Of a stretch of DNA of 64,000 nt, positions 33,639 through 46,500 are shown piece by piece; positions within the stretch are counted from its first letter, which is position 1; every line of letters begins with the position of its first letter. Location: the NCBI GenBank assembly GCA_021234155.1, contig JAJEKV010000002.1:41157841-41221840 (forward strand), given 5' to 3'. The notes under the pieces were generated by a model. The model made no database searches, was not told where the DNA came from, and was given only the letters and a program-made list of their open reading frames with translations. This stretch comes from Isoetes taiwanensis. Taxonomy: Eukaryota > Streptophyta > Lycopodiopsida > Isoetales > Isoetaceae. Both the position numbers and the translations under genes were made by a program.

Positions 33639-34690
33639 TCATGGAATGAAGTCCCCCTTCCTGTGCCCTGATCTAAAGAAATTCCATTGTACACGAATGC
33701 CACGCTGACAATGGTACCTGCATATGAAGTTGAATGATCTTCTAGATTTGAACTGAGCAGCACAACCATCCGACCACATGAGATGATACCATATGTGAGA
33801 TCTACAATTCTCTTTCAACCATTGGAGATGAAGTTGAAATGCATGCTGTACAAAATATGTGTCATGACTTCTATCATCAGAAACATATAGATGAACAGTC
33901 TTTTGCAACTTACTATTTATCTTAAAGAGTGATGTGTACCACAATAGTGATCTGATTTGCATTCTAATGTTCAGACTGCACTTCCTTGAAGGATTGCAAA
34001 GTGTAGTTTTCTGTTTAAAGTCTACTACTTATACCACAGAATCATCTCTTAAAGTCTGAGTACTTCTTTTAAATTCCTTGCTCTGTCAATGAGCTGCAAA
34101 GTTATGATGCACAAGCTTTTTCATGTGATCAAACATGGCCGATAGCATGGAAGGAGCATTTGTTTGCTTCTCCACCAATCTTAGTCTTCTAGAAGTGCCC
34201 TTCCTCGACTTTTCATCCATATAATAGTAAGCCTGCCATTTAACATCATCTTCATTATTTTGATCAGTTTCTTTTGGACATAAGGGAATCTTTTGTTTAC
34301 CACATTTTCTTTAATGCACTTCAAATTGTGCCACTCTTCCCCTTCTTCCTTTTGAAACCATTTCTCTCCAAAGAGTGCTAACATTAAAAAATGTATGTTT
34401 TTGTGCCTGACAAACCCCATCATGTGTAGCAACAACACATGTGTCACAATTATAGCTGTAATTGAAGTGAAACTTCGCCCTCATAGAATTGAAGGCTTTC
34501 CTGAAATTCTCTGCGTGTTCATACTTAACACAACAACAAGTGTTCCTCTCCTTCAGTTTCCTTATGCAACTTGGTTTCAGATATTCAAACATTCTAATAC
34601 CAATATCTGCATCTGGATTCTCCTCCACAAAGTTCTCATACAGCTCAGGCTGCACATTGCAAAAGAAAATAGGTAAATTGGAGAAGCATG
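33639..34690 (-). pseudogene. Transposon-like ORF fragments with SDGCAAQFKS motif
   Basis: Upstream on the minus strand (34655-34181) is a Cys-rich stretch, 'CIRKLKERNTCCCVKY'. It is followed downstream (33962-33639) by 'DDRSHDTYFVQHAFQ', 'WSDGCAAQFKSRRSF' and 'WNFFRSGHRKGDF'. The order and spacing of Cys-rich part, Asp-rich part and WNFF-SGH-KG is reminiscent of uncharacterised multi-copy proteins linked to DNA transposons, which I recall only in general terms. Frames change between the two pieces, so the copy is probably dead. Confidence 0.5.
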
Positions 34691-36456
34691 TGCATTGATA
34701 CCTTACATATCCTGTGCATAAGTAAGAAACACTAGTATACCAGTACTTAAAAGCTGTACATGTAAAAAGGAATGGTTGACTCTATACATTTTTAGTATGT
34801 ATGTATAGTAGATATGTATAGAGTATCAATTTATAGCACATTTAATCTTGCATCCTCACAATATATACAAATATATAACATAATATACATGAAATTAATC
34901 CAAGAGCGAGTATATGATCTCATAAACCTTGCTTACATGTATATATCGTAAGCAAAATAGACTGAAAGGCTACATGCATTGTTTTGCACATTAAAGCAAG
35001 TAAACTAAGATCAACAAATGAGTTCACATATATGTAAATGAAATGTACATGAAAACTAATAAGAAACTGTAATGTAATAGTTCTTTTGACAAAAACTCAC
35101 ACAATAGCACATTCTTTGAGAATAGAAATACCTGAGAAATGTCAATATACTGGATTGCCTCACTTCTTTTTTTCCTCACATCCCTATACTTTGGTGAAAC
35201 CCTAGAGCTTTTACTTTCTGGTTAGTAGATAATGGGTTCTCAGACTAGCATGCTTCACGTATTATGAGGAAGTGAAATGTGGATCATAGTGATTTGTATT
35301 CCAACATATTATGGCTAGCCAATAATAGGACATGTACAAATGGCTCTATGTTAGGACCGTATTTTTACTCTATCCCTATACCAGTGCATTAACTAAGTTC
35401 AGAGATAGGCCTTGTGCCACAAATTCTATGACACTTAGCACTTGTTTGAGTTGTTTCTTAATCTTCTAGGAAGTCTCATATCCTCAATTTCCAAGCAAAA
35501 TATCTACCTTTTTACCAAACTCATGTACCACTAGGTTGATATTTTTAGCTATACCACTTTTCCATTGTGACAAAAAGCCCCCTTCATTAATATTCGTTAA
35601 ACAAAGCTTTTTCTCTTTAGGGTTTCAGAAATACCTAAGTTGTCCACGAAGGCAGCAAATATCTATCTTTCCATTTTGATGCACAAACTGGCATCTATGT
35701 GGACTTGCTTGCTTGTGGATTGGCCATTGGCTGCTCATGATTGCATGCTTTGTGGTTACAGTTGTATGAGCCTGTGAATCAAATGGTAGCTAAGGAGTTG
35801 TATCCTACTGCAGATGATCCTATAGGGAATACTGGCCCATTGAAATGCATATGAATCCTGCATTGGAGGACAAAAATGCAGTCTGCAACAAACCCCATCA
35901 GGTTTTTATTTGATATAAATAGAGTTGAGACCTTAGATCTAGTTTTTGAGTAGCATCACTTGGTCCTAGCTGTTTACTTAGACTCTGGTCTATCCTTCTT
36001 TTATGTAGGCTTTAATCTCTCCTTTGTAATCTCCTAAGTGGGCTCTTTGTTTCTTCTAAATGGTTTGTAATATTCACTTAGGCAGTTGATTAATAGTCTC
36101 TACTAAATAAGGTTTTCTTAAAAGTTTTGCGATCATATTTTCCTCTGTTTATGTATACATCAGATTGTAGTCTCGTAGAATGAGTGGCGTAGAAGGCATC
36201 TAACTGGATAACCGCCTAGCTATTTCCATTTTCTGATTTTATAGTGCTATCACAGGTGCCTGCTTAATCATTTATCATATAATCTGAGTAAATGCATGGC
36301 TGATATACATTCCCATATGATATATGGGTGCTGCTTGCTTTGACTTCAGTTTATTTTATCTCACAGGCCCAGATCTGCACTCATAATTTTTCTAACTCTA
36401 TTTCTGATGGCTTGCTCTTTGGTATGGCTTGACTTATGTTAACTCTGGCGGAGCAA
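34691..36456. other. AT-rich stretch, nothing supported
   Basis: About 1.8 kb without a frame or motif I can defend, and without the ORF2 expected downstream of the LINE ORF1 at 36457-37945. Confidence 0.4.
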
Positions 36457-37945
36457 CTAAGGAATGCTTTGGGGCTTTGAGGCCAAGGTCAGATTTCTTT
36501 TCAAATTCAGAGTCTTTGAGTCTTGAGCAATCTGTGAGAGGGTGGAATGGAGATCTAAGGTATGGTCTTTCTCATAACCAACCTTAGCTTTACCTTTTAA
36601 CTTGTATCTTTGAGCATCAGATAGTTGAATTGTGGTAGAAGAGATATTGGTGATATTCTGCAGCTCTCTCTCCATTCTTTTCTTTGCAATTTTTCTTGTA
36701 CTTCCATTAACTCTCGTCCATGTGCCTACTGAAGGTTTGTCATTGGTAATGTTATTTTCAAAGAGTCCGCCAACTACTTCTCTTGGGTTATCTTTGTCTC
36801 TCATAGAATTGTCAATCAATTTTGCACTGCAATCTGCATACCAAAAATGTCTAGAACAACATTTAGAACAATTTGGATATAAGCCAACCCATCTTATATC
36901 CAACGTATCTTTTTGGCCAAAACAATCAGTGAAAGTTATATTTGCAGGAATTTCTTTTAGATATATCCAATTGGACATATGCTACATGAGGTTTGTAAGG
37001 AGCATAGGCAGTGGATATATAGGTACCAATGGGATTTGAAGGAATCCTTATTCCAATACATAGGGCTAAGTCCATATAGAGATGTGGAGGCTACACAGAA
37101 TTTATTTAGATCAGCAATGAATAGTTTTGGGTTCCATTTGATGAAAGAGATATGAAAGTTTTCATAAACCAAAGTACCACTGTGAAGCAAGTAGTTGGCT
37201 GATCTATGATTACCACATTCAACCATAATGTAAGGATAACCGAGCCAATAGACTGCATTAATAGTCAGGCCTTTTTGTAATGAGAGAAGGTGTGACCATA
37301 AATTAACAATATTGATGCTGGTTTTATCAACTTTCAAAATAATAGCAGAGTTTGAAAGAGATTCCATTTTCTCCAAAAGCATAAGAGAATTTAGATGAAT
37401 ACCATGAACTGTGGCAAGCTTGTGAGGCATTTGTGGTTGATCACGTTGAAGAATCTCTTCCCAAACTGCATTCAAATTGACTTCATTGATAGGGCTAGGT
37501 GTACCACAAGGCTCCAGAATGCCTGTGGCAGAATCAATAGTAGGAGTGATCCCATAGATACTAGGATCTTTGGAGTAATTGTCCCAATTTGGAGTGTGAT
37601 CGGATAGAGGATACATGAGCTTTTTTAGCAAAGAAAGATCACTAAAATTTCCAAAGAGGATGAAGCTCGAGGTCCTAGACACAATTTTCGTCATATCAGA
37701 GGGAAGAGCAGACCGATCAGCTTCTTGAAGCACCAAAAAGCAATGAAGGGCAAGGTTTTAGGATTTAGGGCAAATTGCCTCGCTAAATTGGCCATCATAA
37801 AGTTCAGATGAAATCAACAAAAGGGGAAATTGGTGAAAGCAGAGCAGGGGAGAGACGGAAAGATTGAAGAAAATGGAGGGAAAGGAAAAGGGAAGAGTAA
37901 AAAGCGGCGATTTTAGACTAATTGGGCTTGAGTACCTCACAAATT
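36457..37945 (-). pseudogene. LINE ORF1 (Gag-like, zinc knuckle) fragment
   Basis: The minus strand carries a Pro/Ser/Phe-rich leader (37940-37760), then a roughly 250-codon frame to 36957. This continues in another frame at about 36978-36457. The end of the first domain ('FIADLNKFCVASTSLYGLSP'), then 'SNWIYLKEIPANITFTD' and 'YPNCSKCCSRHFWYADC' resembles the DUF4283-plus-zinc-knuckle arrangement of plant LINE ORF1. One frameshift separates them. ORF2 is absent, so this is a 3'-deleted LINE lying within an intron of the minus-strand split gene at 37991-39086. Confidence 0.6.
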
Positions 37946-37990
37946 GTAATAATGCTTGATCTATCCATACAAATTAAGAAGAGAATACCT

Positions 37991-39086
37991 TCACAAAGAT
38001 GTGATGCTCAAACCAATCATAATGAACTTGAAAAATGCCAGTAGCTGGGCAATTTTTATCTCCAACAAATTCCTCCATCCAAGATTCTATGATTTGTGCT
38101 TCAAAATCCTCACTACTTGGCTCAATTGAGAATTCAAGTGAGAAAAGCTCTTCCGCGAATATTTGGTGAGTGATGATATTATCCCAGAGCCGTTGAACTA
38201 GACCAGAGAGAAAACCACAAGTTAATCTTTTGCCATCAATCAGAATTGCAAAGATGTTTGTATCCGTTTGAAGCTTTTGCAATCGGGGTTCATATGGAAT
38301 CCTAGCCTCTACCAGAGTAGCAATCTAATTGCTGAGAATTGATGATCAGAGCTGGTCGAATTCAAAATTTCAGGCAAGTTCTAGCAAGAAAGTACTTCGA
38401 ACAGAAAATGTGGAAAAAGACAAAATATCCAAGAAAATAGGCGCTTCGACATTTTTCTTCGCCACTTCTCGCATTCTTTCATTTCATTCCAGCATTTTGA
38501 GAATTTTTCATTTCGTGCATTTATGCACCTTAATAATCTGTGAATTTCAGCCAAGAATTGGCCACTGTATTACATCATGTCTGTGCAATATCCAAGCAAA
38601 CCTGATTTACCTTCACAAGCAAACTTTACTAAGCTGGCAACTGAATTAAAATCTGGATGATGTCCGGTCATAGGATTCTTTGGGTAAATCTCTTCTCTTG
38701 CCCAAATATTTGCATGCTTTGCTCCAGAATTGCGCAATGCATTCTCATCTTCAAGGTTCCCTATAATTAACCTACGCATGTTTGTGGTTTGAGCATACTC
38801 AGCTGATGGGAGGTTAATTGTGATCTGAGCCATAACATTGGAAGCAAGCAGCAATGTATGGACAACTGCCCAAGCCATGACCCTGTTGGTTTTTGATCAG
38901 GGCGTAAGGTTTGAATTTTTGAATTTGAATTTCAAATGTGAAAACATCAAAGCAGATCGGATGGAGGAAGTGAAGAGTATTCATGTCATATTCCAATGGT
39001 AAAAGAAGTTGTGTTAATATATCTACACTAATATGATATATGGAGCCAGCGTCGATTGACACAACACGAGCCATGTAAGGAAACAC
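37991..39086 (-). CDS. Unrecognised split gene, at least two exon-like segments
   Basis: Segment 1 (about 38878-38611) reads 'MAWAVVHTLLLASNVMAQIT' through 'NSGAKHANIWAREEIYPKN' to 'ASLVKFACE', with a GTAAAT donor just after it. Segment 2 (about 38326-37991) follows a TTAG acceptor. It begins 'IATLVEARIPYEPRLQKLQ', contains 'AILIDGKRLTCGFLSGLVQR' and 'PATGIFQVHYDWFEHH' and ends before a GTATTC donor. A possible upstream exon starts 'MARVVSIDAGSIYHISVD' at 39074. Composition is that of real protein and borders fit GT-AG introns. I cannot name the family; a LINE fragment occupies the next intron. Confidence 0.45.
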
Positions 39087-39340
39087 CTGAATCGAGTTGA
39101 ATCATAAAAAGGCTAGCATTTTCGGTTACCTGATGATATTTTGCTTTTGGATCAGTTGGATGGCATCTACCTAACTGGAATCGGCTTGGACGGTCGGAGT
39201 TGAATCGGAGAGCTTGGGTCAGATCTGCAACAGTCAGGTCAGCTCTTCTACAGGGATCCAGTGAATAGTAAATTTCAAAGTGAATTTTGTTTATTATAAT
39301 TGCATCATAGTTGTCCTAAGGTCTCCATAAAATTAACATC

Positions 39341-39352
39341 TGGTATCAGAGC
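39341..39352 (+). promoter_or_regulatory. Copia primer-binding site (initiator tRNA-Met type)
   Basis: TGGTATCAGAGC lies directly before the gag ATG at 39354. The 5' LTR should end at about 39340, but no second LTR copy exists in the window, so its start cannot be set. Confidence 0.75.
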
Positions 39353-39353
39353 C

Positions 39354-41013
39354 ATGTCAAGTCGTTTTGGAGCCAGCTGCCTGAGTGCAATTGATGTGTA
39401 TAGCGGAGGACCAGGCTTCCAATTGTGGAAGGCAAAGGTAAAATATGTATTGGAGATAGAAGGGATATGGAGCTACGTAGATCCTTCTGTAGGAGATGCA
39501 GGTACATCATCTCCTTCCAGCCTTGTTGCAAGCTCAAACGTTGGAAATAGTACTGCAGCTACAGGAATGACTCTGCCACCTTCTGATGGAGCCGATGCTG
39601 CAAAAGCAAAAGAAGCACAAGATATTGTTCAAAGTAAAGTGGGACCTAGTATTCTTCTTAAAATCAGAGGTATAAATGCTAGATAGATGTGGAAATACCT
39701 GCTTGGACACTATGAAGAGAAAACTTGGTCTCAGACCGATGTGCTTGAAAAAGAGCTAAGGTGTTTGAAACTTTCGGGAACTGATAATCTTGGTGATTTT
39801 TTTCAAAAGTTTGATACACTCATAGTTGACCTCCAAGGTGCAAGGGTTTCTGTTACTGACCGATATCAAGTCTTAGCAATTGCAAGGTCAGTAGTTAAAA
39901 GTTATGCACTAGCCAAGACAAGAGATGAAGAAGAAAACATGTTGAGAACTGAGTTGGAGCAGCATAGTCTAGCTGTTAAAGAAGAGGAGAAAGCCTCAGA
40001 GGTACTGTATGCAGGGAAGGCTAAAAGCTACAAGGGCGGTAGTACATCTAAAGGAAGAAGCAAGGCGTTCTGACAGAGGAGGTGAATATCTCTCTTGTGA
40101 TTTTAAAAAATATTGCATAGACAGAGGAATTAAAAGGCAGCTCATGTGTAGCATACACTGCAACAAAATGGTGTAGCAGAACGTAAGAATCGAACAATTT
40201 TAAATGCTGTGAGGGCCATGCTGAAATTTAGTGGTTTACCAAACTATATGTGGGATGAAATAGTTAAAACTGTTGTCCTCTTGCAAAATTTATTACCAAC
40301 CTCAAGTCTAAACGAGGGCATTCCTGAAATGTTGTGGAGTGGTAAAACGCCAAGCTATGATATGTTCAAAGCATTTGGCTGTTTAGGATTTGCTCATATA
40401 CCTGATGAACTGAGGCCAAGTTAGATAATAGAGCCTGGATGACATATCTGATTGGCTATGATGAACAGTCTAAAGGGTACAGACTTTACGACCCTGCTAA
40501 GAGAAGAGTTATAGTAAGTAGGGACGTACAATTTGATGAAAATAAATTGTACAAGGCTTTGCCTTTGTGCAAAGTTCAAGGAAAATATAATGATGATAAA
40601 ATCCAAGAGGAGGGAGAAATTAAGCAAGAGGAAAATGTGGAAAACAAAAGTAATTTAGTAGAAGAATAGATAATCGATGATGACGATAATGCAGTAAACG
40701 ATGTTGTTGCACTCCATGACAATAATAACCTACATATAAATGGGGATGAGTCAAATCAGCAAGAAGAGCAACCTAGGCAGGAAAAAGTTAGAAGGAAGAA
40801 ACATACGCAGGCAGAAATCTTGCGTGATGAAGCACAAGCAGATATTAATAGAGAGGGACGGGATGAACAAGGTAGAAGTAGAAGGCTTAAAGGAAAACAG
40901 AGTACTAGTGAATCTGCTGCTACTGCAATTCAAGGAGAGCGACCAATTCAAGAAGAAGAAGAAGAACATGAGATGGAAACGGCGCTAATGATGTTAGAAT
41001 CAGATGTTCCATT
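39354..41013 (+). pseudogene. Ty1/Copia retrotransposon, internally deleted (gag plus end of integrase)
   Basis: ATG at 39354 opens a Copia-type Gag ('FQLWKAKVKYVLEIEG', 'MWKYLLGHYEEKTWSQTD', 'LGDFFQKFDTLIVDLQG') to 40073, with an in-frame TAG near 39684. The zinc knuckle, protease and integrase core are missing. The sequence resumes near 40150 with 'QQNGVAERKNRTILNAVRAM', a diagnostic end of the Copia integrase core. It continues with 'PSYDMFKAFGCLGFAHIP', 'LIGYDEQSKGYRLYDP' and the acidic spacer before RT. RT and RNase H are absent. It ends at the T-run at 41012. Confidence 0.87.
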
Positions 41014-41335
41014 TTTTTTTTTTTTTTTTATATAGTAAGAGTATATTTTTCATTAATCAAGAAAAGTATACATAATTCTGCTAGAAATAGCAGAATACAA
41101 TGAACCATGAAACATTGTAAAAAGAGCCTTCCCTAAGAAGGAAGAGGCTTCCTGTTAAACTGGAAACTGGAAAGACAATGCATTTATCCTTTAAAGTAAT
41201 ACAGGTTATGATCCTTCAAAAATGAGCAGGAGCACTCATTGCACAATATTCCAGCCTCGACCCCAACTTTGAATTCCAGACTCCATTGCCTTAAGTGACC
41301 AAAACCTGGAAAATAACTTAGCCAACCAAATACTC
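41012..41335 (-). mobile_element. Probable 3' end of a LINE or SINE (poly(A) on minus strand)
   Basis: A run of about 18 T at 41012-41029 followed by TATATAGTAAGAG, with non-coding sequence to the R repeat at about 41336, fits a 5'-truncated retroposon inserted in minus orientation. No coding sequence or target-site duplication was recognised. Confidence 0.45.
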
Positions 41336-41612
41336 TTACAAGATGAATACAGCTATCATAATGCTTTTATCGGTGTGTTTTTATGAAATCACTAGGTAAT
41401 TATTCTCTAGGATAGATGTAAAATAGATGTCAATGACATTATCATTAAATAAACATCATGCAATTTAGGGACTGCATTATCATATCTTTTTTTTCCTGCT
41501 AAACCAGTCTAATATTTTCGGGGACTAGAATGAATTGATATTCGACGAACAAATTTTTGTTACATTTATTTTCACTGGAATTCTCCAAAGATGCGGGAGC
41601 AACATTAAAGAA
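41336..41612 (-). repeat. Repeat family R, copy ii, distal part (split by LINE)
   Basis: The stretch 41340-41485 is the inverse of 3405-3560, and 41555-41605 is the inverse of 18866-18953 (shared GTTGCTCCCGCATCTTTGG). The copy continues at 47431 after the LINE. Confidence 0.75.
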
Positions 41613-41619
41613 ACTTTGA

Positions 41620-43516
41620 TTGGCGATATCTATCTTATCTGGTGTCAGATTTAGTCGTGCTTGGGCTCGTTGGAAAGCTTGCTCCGAGCTCTTTCCGGAG
41701 GTGTATAGCATCAGCTGTTTTGCATGTGGCTTATTGCCGCAAACAGCTGATCTCCGGACTGGTTTGGGTGTCATGGCTCCTGCCAGACAGGCTGATGGGG
41801 GATCGATTGAGCCTCATGGCTTGGGGCTGAAGCCAAGGGAGATGGCAAGGAGGAGGAATCCTCCAGTAAAGGGGAAGGGTGCGGGTCTCGGCATGCATGA
41901 AGAGGCGCGGGCTGCAGGAAGTGGCATGCAATTGGTGGCAGAGATGAGGGAGCTCTTGGAATCCCCTTCGGTTGAGAGGTATGTGGATTGCTCTTCCTCT
42001 CAATATAATTCTGAGACCCAAGTAGATTGTGTTTTGGAGACTCGGTCTTGATTCCATCAAGCATGCCCCTTTGAAATGGATGCGTGATGCCCTCTTCCCC
42101 AGTGCTTGGGAAGGGATCACTTGCGGTGATCGCCCTCTTCTAGGGTGCATGTAGGCTGATGTGCCTCTGGGGGTGCCCCTGGATACCTTTCAAGTATGCC
42201 GGCGGCAGCTAACCAAATCTTGTAGGCTGGCGGGCAATGAATGACACCGCTGCTTTCGCATCACTTTCGGCCGGGGTTTTCAGATTGGATCAAGCGCAAG
42301 GCTCGAGTGTAGGGCTGCCTTGTGTTCAAGACGCTCTCGAAATTTGTAGAGGATCATCACTCTGTTGACTGCGCAGCAGACTCTTCCAAAGACTCCATGG
42401 ATAGATATTGATCATACCGGGCATGTTCGGACCATTGAGAATCTAGTTTCATTTTGCGGTATTGGGTTACTTCACGGGTTTACATATTGGGCGAGAAGGT
42501 TTAGCTCTTGGCTTGCCCGGACATCCGGCGGATTGGTTTGCCAGTATCGGTCTCAAAATTCCTACCAAATAATTTCTTCATAATCATGTTTGAGGCTGAG
42601 TCTTCTGTGCGGCAATCGGTTAGTCGGGGGGGGTGGATACTTTGGCTGAATCATATGTGTTGTATCAGTATTATACTCCGGCAATGTCCACCAGTTCTTT
42701 GACAATTTAAAATCTGTGTTGGTTCGGTTTCGGGATCTTCCTCCCGATCCGATGGTGCCCCGATTTCTTGGTTTCTATGGCGAATGGCCTGGGTGTATAT
42801 TTGGCTCATTCTATTGTGCAGGTCCCCAAGATCTGTGTCGCTCTGCCTGCTTTGCATCCGGTGCCCACTTCTCTTCCAGTGCATAGTGATCCCTGGCATT
42901 TTCTTTTCCGATTGAAGCTTTTGAATAGCTCTGAGATCCGGTGGATGTTTCCATCTATTGTGCTACCATCTGACCCTGTTGATGATCCTGCTGGTCCTGC
43001 TGGTGCTTGTGATGTGGTAGGGGTTGCGGGTGCTTATGCAGAGGCCCGGGATTCCTCTGTTCCTGAGGCAACAAGTAGAGGACTCTGTGGTGCAGTGAGT
43101 GGAGTTGGACGAGGTGGTGTGGGGCCAGGGCGGGGCGGGCTTCTTCTTTGGCCGCCCGTGGATGGCGGGGCTAGGGGGCGTGGTGGCTCAAAGGAGGGCC
43201 TCGATGATTTGGTTGTGGCTAGGTCCGGGAGGGGCGTGGGAGGGGGGCCGTGATCCCGCTTTGGGGATGTCCCGTGTGCGGTATGTCTTGAGCATGAGGT
43301 GGCTGGAGCAGCTCGGTTGGAGGTAGAGACTAGTGTGGCCCATGACTCTATGGAGGTGCCTGGGGGACTTCCAACACGTGTTGGAAGTGGAATGTCATGT
43401 AGAGTGGCTGTGGGTCACATTGCTGTGATTAATCCTCTGGCTCTAGATGATGACTCTGTGGAGTGGGCTGATGGCCTGGTGGGTAGGCATGTGGGGCTGG
43501 ACACTTCTCCTCCAGG
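41620..43516 (+). pseudogene. LINE ORF1 region (decayed)
   Basis: An open frame of 143 codons (41620-42051), rich in Arg, Pro and Gly, is followed by pieces in several frames. Examples are 'HAPLKWMRDALFPSAWEG' near 42070 and 'MVPRFLGFYGEWPGCIFG' near 42755. The latter sits where a plant LINE ORF1 has its zinc knuckle, but the CCHC pattern is not intact. The assignment rests mainly on position 5' of the endonuclease. Confidence 0.5.
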
Positions 43517-46500
43517 ATGAATAGGTCGATCCTCAGTTGGAATGTGCGGGTGGTGCGGTCCTCTAGTAGTAAGAGGGCCCGTGTTTCTTTGGCACTTCGG
43601 CAGTTCCCCCGATATTGTTTGCATTCAGAGCATAAGTGTCCACCTGGGGGTGATATGTCCAGGCTCATGAATATGGTTGGTCGGCAGTTTGGCTCTATTG
43701 CTTCTTCTTCTGGGCGGACTAGTGGGGGTACTCTTATTGTTTGGAGGATGGATGTGCAGGTCACATACTCTACAGCAGACAGGTTTGGTCGGTGGGCAAT
43801 AATTAAGTGGTTGGAGGGAGGGCAAGAGTGGGGGATTGTTAATGTTTATGCCCCTAATCAGCCTTCTCAGCGGGGTGCTTTATGGGCCACAGTCCGGAAT
43901 AAGTTGCGAGCCCTTGGTGGGTTGCAGGTTGCTTAGTTGCTGTTAGGGGACTTCAATATGGTAGAGCGAGTAGAAGATCACTCTGGTTCTGGAACCCAAG
44001 TTGTGCATGGGTTTGAGAGGGACCAGTGGTCTCGTTTGTTGCAGGATTTGGCCTTGGTTGAGGTCCCTGGGGACTTGTCTTTCACCTATTGTAATAGGCA
44101 GATTGGTGCGGGCCGGGCGTATGCTAGGCATGACCAGTGCTATGCTTTCCCATGCGCACTGGATGGTGTGCCCTCTTTGCGCCGGAGTAACATTCTGTCT
44201 ACCTCCATTTCTGATCATTACCCTCAGGTTTTGTCCAGTCAAGGTGCGGTTGCTTCTCGGCCCTCTCGGACGGTGTTCCGTTTGAACACCCGGCTTCTGG
44301 CTGATGCGGATTTTTCGACCCAGTGCCAGGAGTTGTGGCTTGATACCTTTTCATCTCTGAAGGGTATGTCTGGTATGGTGACTGCATTGGCCAGGGTGAA
44401 GCGTTTTGCCAAGGTCTTTGGTAGGCAGCGTGTGCAGCAGGAGCAGCAGGAGTTGCATAGTCTCTATTAGGAGTTGGAGAAGATTCGGGCGCAGCCTTCT
44501 GATGGTATTAGGGAGAATGCAGTGTTGCAGTGTAATGTTGCTCTGGAGCAGGTTAAAGTGCAGGAGGCGCGTGTAAAGGCGGCCCTTACCTGGTTAAAGG
44601 AGGGGGGTACAAGTTCGTTTGGTGTTCTTCGGGAGGCTAAATTTAGGCGTGGCGATATCGGCATCTATGGTGTCCCTCGCTTTGCACGATGGCGGACTTT
44701 GGAGGATCCCCCCGATTTGCAGAGGTATGTGCATGCTCATTTCTCCGGGGTTTTTCGCGTGCACTCTTCCCTATGGCGCGGGAGATGCGAAGCTTGTTTT
44801 GGGGGTTAAGCCATCTATTCCCCTCATCGGTGTGAGAGCTTGGAGCGAGGAGCTCTCCAGTTAGCAGAGGCATGTATATGCATGGCCAAGGATAAATGTC
44901 CCAGGCTGGATGGCATCCCCGTGGAGTTCTTTCAGACTTATTGGGAGTGGGCTGGTAAGTCTCCGGTACCGTGTATCTTGAGTTGCTTTGAGTCTTCTCA
45001 AATGGATAGGATCTTGAATACCGCATGCATTTCCTTGATTCCTAAGGTTAAGCAGCCTTCTACTATTAATGATTGGAGGCCTATATCCTTGTTGTCCCCT
45101 CGTGTACAAGATTATTGCGAAAAGCCCCGGCAGAGAAGTTGAAGCCGGTGTTGACTTCTTCCATTAGTAAGGTGCAGTCTGGGTGCAGTTGAAGCGTGAG
45201 AGCTTGGAGCAGGAGCTCTCCAGAGAGGATTTAGCGGAGGCATGTATATGCATGGCCAAGGATAAATGTCCCAGGCTGGATGGCATCCCCGTGGAGTTCT
45301 TTTTAGACTTATTGGGAGTGGGCTGGTGAGTCCGCATTGTACCGGGTGTATCATGAGTTGCTGCAGTCTTCTCAAATGGATAGGATCTTGAATACCGCAT
45401 GCATTTCCTTGATTCCTAAGGTTAAGCAGCCTTCTACTATTAATGATTGGAGGCCTATATCCTTGTTGTCCTCTGTGTACAAGATTATTAAAAAAGCCCC
45501 CGCGGAGAAGTTGAAGCCGGTGTTGACTTCTTCCATTAGTAAGGTGCGATGCCTCTGGTTTGTTCCCGGGAGGAACATTTTGACTAATGTTGCCGCAGAC
45601 TTATGAGGGCCTTTATTGGGCCGAGAACAGGTCAAGGCATTGCCTATCTTAAGCTTGACTTTGCCAAAGCTTACGATAGTGTCCGTTGGGAGTTTTGTCT
45701 ACCATGATGTTAGCGTTGGTCGTGGTCCACGCTTTTACGAGAGACGATCATGAAGCTGCATAGGTCAGCCGCGGGCTCTGGTGGTGTGCGGGGTGAACCC
45801 TCCGCCTTTTTCTCTTTAGGCGAGGGGTGCATCGGGGGTGCCCTTTGGCGCCGCTTTTGTTTTGATTGTGGCGGAGGCACTTGTCTCCGGTTGTTTTTTT
45901 TGCGGAGGAGGGGGTGGTGGATGGGCTTCGATGCGGGATGGTAGTCGCCAGATTATTAACCGGTTCACCGATGACACTTTCCTCTTCTTGGTGGCAGAAG
46001 AGAAGAATTTGCGGAATGTGAAGGGTTTGCTGGATACTTTCTCCTTGGCCTCAGGCATTCTTCTGAATTGGGGTAAATGCTCCGCATTATGGTCCCAGTT
46101 GACTCTGCCTCCCCCTTGTTTGGCTCTATTCCCTTGGAAGGTGCTTCCAGGTAATGTGTGTACTAAGTCGTTGGGTATTCCCTTTGGAGGGATGTTTCCA
46201 TGGGGAGGGTGTGGGATGAGATTTTTTGGGGGTTGCGTAAACACCTCAATTGATGGAAGGGTAGCAAGTTGTCCATGGCGGTAGGATCACTATTGCCAAG
46301 TCGGTGCTTTGTAGCACTCATGTGTATACAGCATCTGCGATGTTAGCTCCTGAGGGTAAGATACAGGCTTTGGATAAGATTGTTCGAAATTTTGTGTGGG
46401 GCGGAGATGATGAAGGGCGGTTGTTAAAGTGGCTTGGTGGAAGTGTCTCCGCCCCCGGGAGGATGGGGGCTTGGCCATTCTGGATTTGGCACTGCATAGT

